Positions 25,963 through 35,180 of a DNA stretch of 64,000 nt are shown piece by piece. A program made the position numbers and the translations under genes. The notes under the pieces were generated by a model, which was not told the origin of the DNA, made no database searches, and saw nothing but the letters and a program-made list of their open reading frames with translations. Within the stretch, counting starts at the first letter, position 1. The number at the start of each line of letters is the position of its first letter. Origin of the DNA: JBIOHP01 sp044449065 (GTDB taxonomy: Bacteria > Bacteroidota > Ignavibacteria > UBA10030 > SZUA-254). The DNA lies in the NCBI GenBank assembly GCA_044449065.1, contig JBIOHP010000002.1, positions 190,871 to 254,870 of the forward strand, given 5' to 3'.

Positions 25963-27219
25963 CTACTCGTACCTCAACGCGTCGATAGGATCGAGGTTGG
26001 AAGCTTTCCACGCCGGATACACTCCAAACACCACGCCAACAAAAGAACAACTGGCAAAACCTATCGCTACCCAATCCCAGGGAATAACAGGGGGAACGGA
26101 CATGACATAAGCAAATATATTGCCGGTGAGCAATCCAACCAGTATGCCGATCATCCCGCCGAACTCGCTGAGGAGAATCGCCTCTATTAAGAACTGCGCG
26201 AGAATGTTTTTCTTGCGCGCGCCAATCGCTTTGCGGATGCCGATCTCTCTGGTTCGCTCGGTAACGGAAACGAGCATGATATTCATAATGCCGACTCCGG
26301 CGGCAAGAAGCGCTATCGTGCTGATAAGCATGATCCCGAGGCGGACATATTTCGTCAGATCGTTGAATTGCGCGACAAGGGATTCATTCGAGAAAATATA
26401 AAAATCATCATCAGCGCCGGGGGCGAGACGCCTCGCCACACGCATAATTCCCCTCACCTGTTCCAGGCAGTCGTTATACGTTTGGCCGTTCAATGCCGTG
26501 ACCATTACATGAATATCCCGGTCGGTGCCGTACACTCTGAACCATGCGGTCAACGGCACAACAATAAAATTAGAGTTATTATCCCCCAGCATGGATCCTT
26601 TATCCTGAATAGTGCCGATCACCTGGTATTGCTGACCATCCACAACGATGTATCTCCCTATGGGATCCGATTTGGGAAAAAGCGTTTGTACGATCCCCTG
26701 CGCAATTTCCGCAACGGGCTTCGCGGAGTTGTATTCGTCTTCGGTGAACATCCTGCCGTCTTCCACAACCCAGTTATTGGTTGTAAATCCATCGACATTC
26801 TCCCCCGTAATATCAATGTTGGGATTGGTTTTTAACTGGTTCCCTTTTGCCTGCTTCCCTCCGGTTCCGGCTTCAATGCCCACGGCTTTCGCGAGAGTGA
26901 CTTTTTCCTTCACCATCTGCGCCTGAAGGTATGAAATATATTTTCTGTTGCGGTTTTTCATCCGTTCCTGCGGATCATCGGAGAACACGATGGAGTTTTT
27001 CTGCACCTGGAAGGTATTCGATCCCAATTCGCTCATCCCCTGCTCGATGCTGTTGATGAGCACTCCCATAGCGGTCATAACGCCGATAATGGAAAAAACG
27101 CCGACGGCAATTCCCAGAAGGGTTAATACGGAACGGAGCTTGTTGGTTCTCAGCGCAGCCAGCGCCATGAAGAAGCTTTCTTTTAAGCTAAGAGCTATTT
27201 TCTCTACAATGACATTCAT
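25963..27219 (-). CDS. ABC exporter permease, MacB/FtsX type (paralog 2)
   Basis: 418-residue inner-membrane subunit of a MacB-like ABC exporter. There is an N-terminal membrane segment (LLGIAVGVFSIIGVMTAM), a periplasmic MacB-PCD domain of about 230 residues, and three C-terminal membrane helices with the FtsX hallmark MNIMLVSVTERTREIGIRKAIGAR. It ends YPAWKASNLDPIDALRYE. It is closely similar over the full length to the 27714 product, clearly a duplicate. It is cut off from the rest of the operon by a terminator and a 494-bp repeat-filled gap, so it probably has its own promoter. Confidence 0.9.
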   Translation of the reverse strand: MNVIVEKIALSLKESFFMALAALRTNKLRSVLTLLGIAVGVFSIIGVMTAMGVLINSIEQGMSELGSNTFQVQKNSIVFSDDPQERMKNRNRKYISYLQAQMVKEKVTLAKAVGIEAGTGGKQAKGNQLKTNPNIDITGENVDGFTTNNWVVEDGRMFTEDEYNSAKPVAEIAQGIVQTLFPKSDPIGRYIVVDGQQYQVIGTIQDKGSMLGDNNSNFIVVPLTAWFRVYGTDRDIHVMVTALNGQTYNDCLEQVRGIMRVARRLAPGADDDFYIFSNESLVAQFNDLTKYVRLGIMLISTIALLAAGVGIMNIMLVSVTERTREIGIRKAIGARKKNILAQFLIEAILLSEFGGMIGILVGLLTGNIFAYVMSVPPVIPWDWVAIGFASCSFVGVVFGVYPAWKASNLDPIDALRYE

Positions 27220-27337
27220 CGATTGATTTACATTTGTTGAGTTATAATATATGGAATTTTAGGGTGAGTTTCACCGATCTGGCGCCCCTTGCAGTTATCC
27301 ATCTTTACTCGTTCCCCCGGTCTCAGAGTGTGTGAAA

Positions 27338-27399
27338 AGTCATCGTGAGTCCGCCTCCCGCCATCTTTTAACGGGAGGCGGACGTAGCAATCTCCTTAT
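27338..27399 (-). repeat. Dispersed repeat family D, copy 2
   Basis: Inverted relative to the copy at 25851: GTCATCGTGAGTCCGCC...GGCGGACGTAGCAATCTCC. Confidence 0.75.
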
Positions 27400-27652
27400 A
27401 TCGATGCACATTGCGATAAATCGAATCTCGACTTCAAGATGAATTGGACTTTTCACACAGTCTGTCTCCGGGGGGAATGGGATCGTTGGCGCTCTGCGCC
27501 GCTTCTCTGTACGACGCGGAGCATCATGTCGGCATTCTACCGCCGGAGCGGTGGAATGAGAGAACGAGATATCTCTCGGCGATGGGAAATCGTAACAGGA
27601 CGCAGGAGCGTCGGATAATAGCTTCCCACCGGGAATGATGGGAAGCAGAACC
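27400..27652. other. Noncoding, hairpin-rich spacer between the two permease genes
   Basis: No gene that I can support. It contains several short dyads, such as CATTCTACCGCC-GGAGCGGTGGAATG and CTTCCCACC...GGGAAG, in the style of other intergenic repeats in the window. Confidence 0.5.
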
Positions 27653-27704
27653 CAGTACAACAAAAAAAGCCCATCCTCACAAGAAGATGGGCTTCGTTGT
27701 ACTG
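27653..27704 (-). terminator. Rho-independent terminator after the first permease pair
   Basis: An outer CAGTACAAC/GTTGTACTG stem surrounds AGCCCATC...GATGGGCT; on the minus strand the inner stem is followed by seven T residues. It ends the exporter operon 10 bp after the 27714 stop. Confidence 0.85.
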
Positions 27705-27713
27705 CAAGAATTT

Positions 27714-28970
27714 CTACTCGTACCGTAGCGCGTCGATAGGATCGAGGTTGGACGCTTTCCATGCCGGGTAGACGCCGAACACCACTCCTACAAAGGAACA
27801 ACTGCCAAAACCGATCCCCACCCAATCCCACGGGATAATCGGAGGAACATTCATGACGATAGCGAGGATATTGCCCGTCAGCACGCCGATACAAATGCCG
27901 ATCATGCCGCCGAACTCGCTCAACAAGACCGCTTCGATTAAAAATTGAGAGAGCACATTATTTTTCCGGGCGCCGATAGCTTTCCGGATGCCGATCTCTC
28001 TTGTCCGTTCGGTGACGGAAACCAGCATAATGTTCATAATCCCCACGCCGGCTGCGAGAAGCGCGATGGTGCTGATGAGCATGATGCCGAGCCGGACATA
28101 TTTCGTCAAATCGTTAAACTGGGCGATCATCGATTCATTCGAAAAAATATAAAAATCATCGTCGGCGCCGGGCCCTACATGGCGGGACACGCGCAATATT
28201 CCCCGAACCTGTTCAAGGCAATCATTATAGTTTTCGCCTGTGCTCGATGTGACCATAATATGGATGTCGCGGTCTTCCCCGTAGACCCGGAAAAACTCCG
28301 AGAGAGGAATAACGATGAAGTTCGTGTTATTATCCCCCAGTATCGATCCCTTATCTTCAATTGTTCCGATAACCGTGTATTGCTGTCCGTCGATGACAAT
28401 ATACCTGCCGAGGGGATCGGTCTTCGGGAACAATTTTTCAACTACGCCCTTCCCTATGACAGCGACAGGTTTCGCCGATGCAAATTCGTCCTGCGTGAAC
28501 ATCCTGCCGTCTTCCACGCTCCAATTATTTGTTGAGAAGCCGTCGACGTTTTCTCCGACCAGCGCAACATTGGGATTCGTTTTCAACTGGTTGCCTTTCA
28601 CCAATTTCGCTCCCGACCACGCTTCTATACCCACCGATTTGGCAAGAGTCGTTTTCTCCGCGACAGTTTGCGCCTGGAAATAGGAAATGTTCTTCCTGTT
28701 CCGGTTTTTCATCCGTTCCTGAGGATCGTCGTTAAAGGTCATAGTGCTTTTTTGAACCTGGAAGGTATTCGCGCCAAGCTCGCTCATCCCCTGCTGGATG
28801 CTGTTGAAGAGGACAGCCATTGCCGTCATGACGCCGATGATTGAAAAAACTCCCACGGCGATACCCAGCAGCGTCAACGCTGAACGAAGCTTATTTACCC
28901 GCAAAGCGGATAACGCCATGAAAAAACTTTCTTTTAAGCTGAGAACAATTTTTTCAAGTATGATATTCAT
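27714..28970 (-). CDS. ABC exporter permease, MacB/FtsX type (paralog 1)
   Basis: 418 residues with the same plan as the 25963 product: one N-terminal helix, a periplasmic MacB-PCD domain, then three helices carrying MNIMLVSVTERTREIGIRKAIGAR. The periplasmic parts differ most between the two paralogs. It starts 33 bp after the 29004 permease stop and belongs to the TolC-MacA-ATPase operon. Having two non-identical permeases suggests a heterodimeric exporter; the substrate is not evident. Confidence 0.9.
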   Translation of the reverse strand: MNIILEKIVLSLKESFFMALSALRVNKLRSALTLLGIAVGVFSIIGVMTAMAVLFNSIQQGMSELGANTFQVQKSTMTFNDDPQERMKNRNRKNISYFQAQTVAEKTTLAKSVGIEAWSGAKLVKGNQLKTNPNVALVGENVDGFSTNNWSVEDGRMFTQDEFASAKPVAVIGKGVVEKLFPKTDPLGRYIVIDGQQYTVIGTIEDKGSILGDNNTNFIVIPLSEFFRVYGEDRDIHIMVTSSTGENYNDCLEQVRGILRVSRHVGPGADDDFYIFSNESMIAQFNDLTKYVRLGIMLISTIALLAAGVGIMNIMLVSVTERTREIGIRKAIGARKNNVLSQFLIEAVLLSEFGGMIGICIGVLTGNILAIVMNVPPIIPWDWVGIGFGSCSFVGVVFGVYPAWKASNLDPIDALRYE

Positions 28971-29003
28971 CGAATCTTTCCCTCTACCATAAGTACTATC
29001 ACA

Positions 29004-30227
29004 TTACTCGTATCGCAAAGCGTCAACGGGATCCATTTTAGAAGCCCGGTTGGCAGGCATGAAACCGGATACTACGCCAACCGCCAACGATATAAAAATC
29101 GCAAGGAATACAACGGATAACGGCATCGCAGTCGGCAATATTTGATCGGCAATCAAACTTAACGGATACGCGATTCCCAAGCCGATCAAACCGCCGATCA
29201 GGCAAATGACGGCAGATTCGACGAGAAATTGGAAGAGAATCGTTCTTCGCCGCGCTCCAAGGGCTTTCCGTATGCCGATCTCCTTCGTCCGCTCGGTGAC
29301 GGAAACATACATGATATTCATAATGCCGATACCGCCGACGAAAAGCGATAAGCCGGTGATGAAGAATCCGATGCTCGCAATGATAGCGGTAAACGTGCCA
29401 AAAATCCTGAGGAGAATATCCTGCTCATTGATGCTAAAATCATCCTCCTGGTTCGGTTTCAACTCGCGGACATTGCGCATGATCCCTCGCATTTCTTCCC
29501 TCGCTTCATCGAGCTCGACATTCTTTGCAACACGCACGCTCAGCGTAACATCGCGGCGCGTGCCGAATTGATTCATAAATGCGAGAACGGGAATAATGAC
29601 CCTGTTATCCGATGTGAACGAACCGAACATCCCTCCCTGTTTTTCCATAACCCCGAGGACTTTAAAGGGGAATCCGCCCACCTGGATATTTTGTCCGAGC
29701 GGGTCGATTCCGATAAACAATTCTTCGGCAACATTCGCGCCTATAACACACACAGGCCTGCCGCCATCGGATTCCTCCGGGGAAAAAAATCTCCCATCTG
29801 CGATAGTTGTGCCGGAAGCATATTGATAATCGCTGTTTGTGCCGGAGATAAACGCGCCGCTCATCACCCGCGAACCGGCATGAACATCGCGCATCGTTCC
29901 CACGGAAATAGAGACTGCGTCGACCGTTGTCGCATGCTGCGAAATATATTTTGCGTACTCGATTTTCATATTCCGCCGGTTGCGGTACTTCCACCATTCA
30001 TCGCCGCCGCCCCAGGCAAATTTTTGGATGTACAATACCTTGGCGCCGAATGCGCTCGCGCTTTTCTGGAATGCCCGATCCACACCCTCGATCGCCGTCG
30101 CCATTAGAGTAACGGAAACAATGCCAATCACAATGCCGAGTGTGGTCAACACGGAGCGCATCTTATTCGCGCGTATGGCGCGGAATGCTATCCGTAATCC
30201 TTCTTTAACTTCCAGAAAAAAATTCAT
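29004..30227 (-). CDS. ABC exporter permease, MacB/FtsX type (divergent member)
   Basis: 407-residue permease with an N-terminal helix (LTTLGIVIGIVSVTLMATA), a periplasmic MacB-PCD domain and a C-terminal FtsX domain with GIMNIMYVSVTERTKEIGIRKALGAR, ending ANRASKMDPVDALRYE. It is less like the two downstream paralogs than they are to each other. Its start is 6 bp after the ATPase stop, so it is translationally close to the ATPase and probably the original permease of the operon. Confidence 0.9.
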   Translation of the reverse strand: MNFFLEVKEGLRIAFRAIRANKMRSVLTTLGIVIGIVSVTLMATAIEGVDRAFQKSASAFGAKVLYIQKFAWGGGDEWWKYRNRRNMKIEYAKYISQHATTVDAVSISVGTMRDVHAGSRVMSGAFISGTNSDYQYASGTTIADGRFFSPEESDGGRPVCVIGANVAEELFIGIDPLGQNIQVGGFPFKVLGVMEKQGGMFGSFTSDNRVIIPVLAFMNQFGTRRDVTLSVRVAKNVELDEAREEMRGIMRNVRELKPNQEDDFSINEQDILLRIFGTFTAIIASIGFFITGLSLFVGGIGIMNIMYVSVTERTKEIGIRKALGARRRTILFQFLVESAVICLIGGLIGLGIAYPLSLIADQILPTAMPLSVVFLAIFISLAVGVVSGFMPANRASKMDPVDALRYE

Positions 30228-30233
30228 GTTCGA

Positions 30234-30959
30234 TTACGATGCTGTTGCAACAAGACTTTTCTTACGATCGACGAGTTCATCGCTGGCAATGACGCCGTCG
30301 CGGATACGGATAATGCGATGGGCATGTTCGGCGATGTATTCTTCATGAGTTACCAAAATAACCGTATTTCCCTGCTCGTGAATCAACTCAAAAAGAGCCA
30401 TGATTTCATCGCCCGTTTTGGAATCGAGATTCCCGGTTGGTTCATCTGCAAGGATAATAGAAGGTTTTGTCACCAGGGCGCGAGCGACTGCAACACGCTG
30501 GCGCTGTCCGCCGGAAAGCTCGTTCGGTTTATGGGTAACACGGTCTTTCAAACCGACCTGCGATAAGGATTCCACCGCACGGTGGCGCCGGTCTGCCGAT
30601 GAAACTCCGGCATAAATAAGGGGCAATTCAACGTTGTGCAGCGCGTTCGACCGGGGAAGCAGGTTGAAGGTTTGAAACACAAAACCGATTTCCCTGTTCC
30701 TGATCTTGGCGAGGTCGTTATCGTTCATATCGCTTACATTCACGCCGTTAAATTCATAGAGACCCGACGTCGGCGTATCCAGGCATCCGATAATATTCAT
30801 CAACGTCGATTTTCCGGAGCCCGAGGGACCCATGATTGCGACATATTCATTTTTCCTGATTTGCAGTGAGACCCCGTGCAGCGCCAGAACCTGCTCGGCG
30901 GTACCCATGTCATACGATTTTACGATTTGTTGTAAATTGATTACAATTGCATTTTCCAT
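30234..30959 (-). CDS. ABC exporter ATP-binding protein (MacB/LolD type)
   Basis: Cytoplasmic ATPase that drives the exporter. Walker A is GPSGSGKST, the Q-loop is in FVFQTFNLLPR, the signature is LSGGQRQRVAVARAL, Walker B is IILADEPTGNLD and the switch histidine is in VILVTHEEY. I start at the ATG at 30959 (MENAIVINL), which has GGAGAAACC just upstream, giving 241 residues. An upstream ATG at 31025 would overlap the adaptor gene by 50 bp and adds a non-family extension. Confidence 0.93.
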   Translation of the reverse strand: MENAIVINLQQIVKSYDMGTAEQVLALHGVSLQIRKNEYVAIMGPSGSGKSTLMNIIGCLDTPTSGLYEFNGVNVSDMNDNDLAKIRNREIGFVFQTFNLLPRSNALHNVELPLIYAGVSSADRRHRAVESLSQVGLKDRVTHKPNELSGGQRQRVAVARALVTKPSIILADEPTGNLDSKTGDEIMALFELIHEQGNTVILVTHEEYIAEHAHRIIRIRDGVIASDELVDRKKSLVATAS

Positions 30960-30975
30960 GGTTTCTCCGTTCGGG

Positions 30976-32235
30976 TCACGACGTTTGTTTATCGCCGGCT
31001 CCCGGCTTGGGTTTATTATTTTCAACTTTCACTTTCGTCCCATCCTCCAACTCGCGGTTGATCGCTTTATAGCTGCCGGAGATTACTTCTTTCCCCTCCT
31101 GGAGACTGGAAGTCACTTCAACAAAGGAATCATCGGCGATACCGCGTTTCACCTCAATTGCTTTCGCAACGCCGTTTTCCACCACGAAAATTACCTCGCG
31201 CGGTTTTTCGACTTTTTGTTTTATTCGCGTATCGTTCTTCGCCATATCATCCTTTTGTTCATCCGGAGTCATTTCCTTTTTCTTGTCGAGCGACCGGACT
31301 GTTACACTTTGAATGGGAACTGTCATAACGTTCAGCTTCGTCTCGGTTTCAATCGTTGCCGTCATCGACATTCCGGGACGGAGGGTCGCATTTTCATTGC
31401 TGATTCTGATCTTCACGAGAAAATTTGTCACCTCTTCCTGGGTTCCCTGACCTGTCGTGGTTCCGGTGTTGGCTATTTCATACACAATGGCGTTGAATTT
31501 TCTATCCGGAAATGCATCGACAGATATGCGCGCAGTATCACCGACCGAAATATTCGTCACATCGTTCTCGCTTACATTGACGCGCGCTTCCATGCGGGAA
31601 AGATCGGCGACGGTCATCACGGTTGTGCCCTGAAACTGGCTGGTGCCCAGTACGCGTTCGCCAAGCTCGACCTGCAACTGACTCACTATACCATCCATCG
31701 GCGCGTAGATGGTAGTCTTGCGGAGACTTTCATCCGCCTGATTTAATCCCGCAAGCGATTGATTGTAGGAACCGCTGGCAACATCGAAATTGGTTTTTGC
31801 CAATTCCAGTTCGGACGAGGAGATCAACCCTTTGGCAAACAAACCGGTCGAACGCTTATATTCCGATTCAGCGCGATCTCGGCTCGCCTTGGCGGAGAGG
31901 AGACCAGCATTTGCCTGATCTCGCATCGCGATGTAGATATCAGGTTTAATCTTCATCATGAGATCGCCTTTTTTCACTTTCATTCCCTCTTTAACAGGAA
32001 GCTGAATGATCTCACCGCTCACTTCAGGTGTAATAACCACCTGCACTTCAGGCGAGATTTTGCCTGTCGCGGTGACCGATTGGGTGATTGTGCGGCGTGA
32101 TATCTTTTCGGTCTGCACCGATACCACGACTTCGCGCTTACTCCCCAAAACAACCAGGAGAACCAGAACAATTAACACTGCCCCGATAAGTGAGAAAATT
32201 ATGACTTTCTTTTTAGATTTTTTATTGTTTGCCAT
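30976..32235 (-). CDS. Periplasmic adaptor (MacA/HlyD family)
   Basis: 419 residues. An N-terminal anchor (VIIFSLIGAVLIVLVLLVVL) precedes a lipoyl-like domain split around a helical hairpin (about 100-190, SLAGLNQADESLRKTTIYAPMDGIVSQL), then beta-barrel and membrane-proximal domains. It bridges the inner-membrane permeases to the TolC protein encoded just upstream. The C-terminal end is lysine-rich. It is 24 bp after tolC and 16 bp before the ATPase start, all in one operon. Confidence 0.92.
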   Translation of the reverse strand: MANNKKSKKKVIIFSLIGAVLIVLVLLVVLGSKREVVVSVQTEKISRRTITQSVTATGKISPEVQVVITPEVSGEIIQLPVKEGMKVKKGDLMMKIKPDIYIAMRDQANAGLLSAKASRDRAESEYKRSTGLFAKGLISSSELELAKTNFDVASGSYNQSLAGLNQADESLRKTTIYAPMDGIVSQLQVELGERVLGTSQFQGTTVMTVADLSRMEARVNVSENDVTNISVGDTARISVDAFPDRKFNAIVYEIANTGTTTGQGTQEEVTNFLVKIRISNENATLRPGMSMTATIETETKLNVMTVPIQSVTVRSLDKKKEMTPDEQKDDMAKNDTRIKQKVEKPREVIFVVENGVAKAIEVKRGIADDSFVEVTSSLQEGKEVISGSYKAINRELEDGTKVKVENNKPKPGAGDKQTS

Positions 32236-32259
32236 GAGATACTCCGTTTTTAAATTATA

Positions 32260-33618
32260 TTATCGCGCTAAGGTGCCCATCGCGAGTTCAAGATTCTTTT
32301 TCGCGAGGAGAAAATCGTTTACTGCGTTAACTTTATTGCTCATCGCAGTCGTATAATTAGCTGTTGCCAATTGGAGATCGAGAATTGTTCCCGAACCAAG
32401 ACTATATTTCTCTTCAGCAATTTTTTTATCCATCGTCGATGATACAACGCTTGTTTGTGTGCTGATCACCTCTCTCTCAAACGCCTCAAGATCGAGCAAT
32501 GCCTTCCGGAGATCAACCGTCACTGTCAGTTGGCTCTGTTGAACTTTAAGCTCGGCGTTCTGTTGTTGCACTTGAGCGGTTTGTATTCCGGTTTGAGTTT
32601 GGAACCCGTTAAAAATCGGCAAGCTCACATTCAATCCCACTGAAAGACTTCGGTTGTCCTTCAGGGTGTTAAAGGCGTCGTTATTTAAACCATAATTTGC
32701 CGAAGCGCTGACTGTTGGAAAATAAGCGGCTTTCGCTGATGAAGCTGCCGCTTCGGAACTGTTGAAACTCGCAATATTCGAAAGATGATCGGGACGTTTT
32801 TCGATTGCTTGCGCAACCAGACTTTTAAAATCTTTGTATTGAGCATTCAATGCCGGAAATTCTGTCGTATCAATATCAGTTGGGATGCCGGAAAAATCAA
32901 ACTGGTACGCGGTATCAAGCGGGACTCCAAGATAAGCAAGAACGTCGGCTTTGGCTTTTTCAAAATTATTCTGCGCCTGGATTAACGTAAACTCATCCTG
33001 TCCAACAATTGTTTGCTGCCGGTAAACGTCTGCAATAGCCACCGCGCCCACCTTGTTCGATTCCTTAATTCGTTCAAGCTGCCCCCTGGCTTGAATGAGA
33101 TTATCTTCACTGACTTTCATTATTTCATAGTTTTTCACAACAGTAAGGAAAAGCTGATGCGTGCCATAAATCGTCGCCTGTTGCTGACGCGTATATCCAA
33201 AAGCGGCTGCGTCTTCGATCGCCTGCGCGCTTTTGTAATTATAGTTTGTTACGAAACCGTTGAACAACGTCATGCGACTTTGTAAGCCAGTACTGACTGT
33301 GTTAAAGGCATCGTTCGTAGTGCCACCCGCCGTGGGAATGGGCACATTATTAATATAGGTAACGCCGCCTGCGGAGTTCTTCCAGGTTAATTGCCTGCTA
33401 AATCCGCCGATAAATGAGAGATTGGGCAAAAAATTTCCAAAAGATGAGAGGGCACCGGATTGCGCCAGATCAACACTATTCTTTGCCAGGACAAGTGTTT
33501 GATTTTTTTCAAGCGCAAGTTGTACAGCAGATTCCAGTGTCAGAATTTTGGAATCTTGTGCTACTGCTGCATTAAAAGCTAAAAAGCACAAAAACATTAT
33601 GGTGAACGTTATTTTCAT
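32260..33618 (-). CDS. TolC-family outer-membrane efflux protein
   Basis: 452 residues with a signal peptide (FTIMFLCFLAFNAAVAQ). The rest is the paired-repeat alpha-helical/beta-barrel plan of TolC (two OEP repeats, about 28-220 and 240-450), with the typical LSVGLNVSLPIFNGFQTQTG motif in the second half and AEEKYSLGSGTILDLQLA near the end. It is the first gene of the exporter operon, which exports an unknown substrate. Confidence 0.92.
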   Translation of the reverse strand: MKITFTIMFLCFLAFNAAVAQDSKILTLESAVQLALEKNQTLVLAKNSVDLAQSGALSSFGNFLPNLSFIGGFSRQLTWKNSAGGVTYINNVPIPTAGGTTNDAFNTVSTGLQSRMTLFNGFVTNYNYKSAQAIEDAAAFGYTRQQQATIYGTHQLFLTVVKNYEIMKVSEDNLIQARGQLERIKESNKVGAVAIADVYRQQTIVGQDEFTLIQAQNNFEKAKADVLAYLGVPLDTAYQFDFSGIPTDIDTTEFPALNAQYKDFKSLVAQAIEKRPDHLSNIASFNSSEAAASSAKAAYFPTVSASANYGLNNDAFNTLKDNRSLSVGLNVSLPIFNGFQTQTGIQTAQVQQQNAELKVQQSQLTVTVDLRKALLDLEAFEREVISTQTSVVSSTMDKKIAEEKYSLGSGTILDLQLATANYTTAMSNKVNAVNDFLLAKKNLELAMGTLAR

Positions 33619-33725
33619 TGAAATCTCCTTAGATTCAAAGATTATTTCGGGGATATGTCCCTGTTGATATTTAATTAACGTAATTTTGTGACAAAAGTTG
33701 CATTAAGATGTGAGTTATTGCCTAT

Positions 33726-35129
33726 TTATTTTAACACTTTATCCTTGTTTTTTAAGAGAAATTCGAGCGCAGCGTCATGTTCGTTGGGGATGTTCCCCTC
33801 TAATACAGCTTCCTCGATCATGGTTTTTAATATCCCCACTATCGGGCCGGGGGGTATCATGCAAACCTGCATAATTTCATCGCCTTTCACAGGCGGCTGC
33901 CAGTTTCGCAGCCGATCTTTTTCTTCGACTTCCTTCATCTTCTGGATAACGAGGTCGTAATTCTTTAGATAGCGCGATACCCGTTGCGGATTTTGGGATG
34001 TTATATCCGCCCGGCACAGTTTCATCAAGTCGTCGATTTCCTCCCCTGATTCAAACAGGAGCCGGCGCACAGCAGAATCGGTCACCACCTCGCTGACCAG
34101 CACCATGGGACGGAGATGAAGACGGACGAGTTTTTCGACATAGGGAAGCTTATCCATCGGCAACCGCAAACGCCGAAAGACAGATTTCATCATCCTTGCG
34201 CCAAGGTCTTCATGACCGTGAAAAGTCCACCCGACGTCTTCTTTGAACGCCTTGGTCATCGGTTTTGCAATGTCGTGAACGAGAGCGGTAAATCGAAGCC
34301 AGACATTATCCGTCTGCGCGCAGATATTATCGATGACTTTGAGTGAATGTAAAAATACATCTTTGTGGTGATAATCTTTTCTCTGTTCAACGCCTACCAT
34401 CTGATCAAGCTCCGGGAACATCAGTTTGGAAAGACCGGTCTGGTGCAGAAGTAAAAGACCAACCGAGGGTTTAGGAGAGCCGAGAATTTTCATAAACTCA
34501 TCGCTGATTCGTTCTTGCGAGACGATGGAGATTCGCGCAGCCATCTCTTTAATCGCATTGAGAGCAACCGGATCAATCGTAAATTGTAATTGGGATGCAA
34601 ACCGTAGCGCGCGCATCATTCGCAAAGGATCGTCATCGAATGTCTTCTGCGGTTCCAGCGGCGTGCGGATAAGCTTATGATGCAAATCTTTTTGACCGTC
34701 AAATGCATCAATCAGTTCGCCGAATTTTTTATGATTGATAGACGCCGCGATCGCATTGATGGTAAAATCGCGGCGTGAGAGATCGCTTTCAAGGGTTGCG
34801 CGTTGCACCGAGGGTTTGCGCGAGCCCGCCTCGTATTGTTCTTCGCGCGCGGAGACGAATTCTAATTTTCCGTCCTCAAGCGGAAGCATCGCCGTCCCGA
34901 ATTTTTCATACACAACGATATTTTTAATATGAAACGCATCGGCGACTTTGCGGGCAAACCCGACGCCGTCCCCCACTACCACGATATCGATATCATGGCA
35001 ATCCTTTCCCAATAACATATCGCGCACGTATCCGCCGACAACGTATGCCTCGATCTTATTTTCATCTGCTATGGCGCCTATGCGGCGCAGATAAGGATTG
35101 ATAATTTCAATATGTTTCCTTGAAGACAA
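33726..35129 (-). CDS. CCA-adding / poly(A) polymerase-family nucleotidyltransferase with HD domain
   Basis: 467 residues. The N-terminal class II nucleotidyltransferase domain has VVGGYVRDMLLG, the metal-binding DxD in CHDIDIVVV, and RRDFTINAIA. The domain ERISDEFMKIL follows, then an HD phosphohydrolase domain with ALVHDIAKP and HGHEDLGARMM. HD-containing members usually make or repair the tRNA CCA end, with the HD part giving phosphatase or phosphodiesterase activity. I cannot tell CCA- from A-adding specificity. Confidence 0.9.
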   Translation of the reverse strand: MSSRKHIEIINPYLRRIGAIADENKIEAYVVGGYVRDMLLGKDCHDIDIVVVGDGVGFARKVADAFHIKNIVVYEKFGTAMLPLEDGKLEFVSAREEQYEAGSRKPSVQRATLESDLSRRDFTINAIAASINHKKFGELIDAFDGQKDLHHKLIRTPLEPQKTFDDDPLRMMRALRFASQLQFTIDPVALNAIKEMAARISIVSQERISDEFMKILGSPKPSVGLLLLHQTGLSKLMFPELDQMVGVEQRKDYHHKDVFLHSLKVIDNICAQTDNVWLRFTALVHDIAKPMTKAFKEDVGWTFHGHEDLGARMMKSVFRRLRLPMDKLPYVEKLVRLHLRPMVLVSEVVTDSAVRRLLFESGEEIDDLMKLCRADITSQNPQRVSRYLKNYDLVIQKMKEVEEKDRLRNWQPPVKGDEIMQVCMIPPGPIVGILKTMIEEAVLEGNIPNEHDAALEFLLKNKDKVLK

Positions 35130-35180
35130 CTCTTCGCCTCTTCCTAGTTACAATAAACAGTCAGGATGTTGATAACACTA

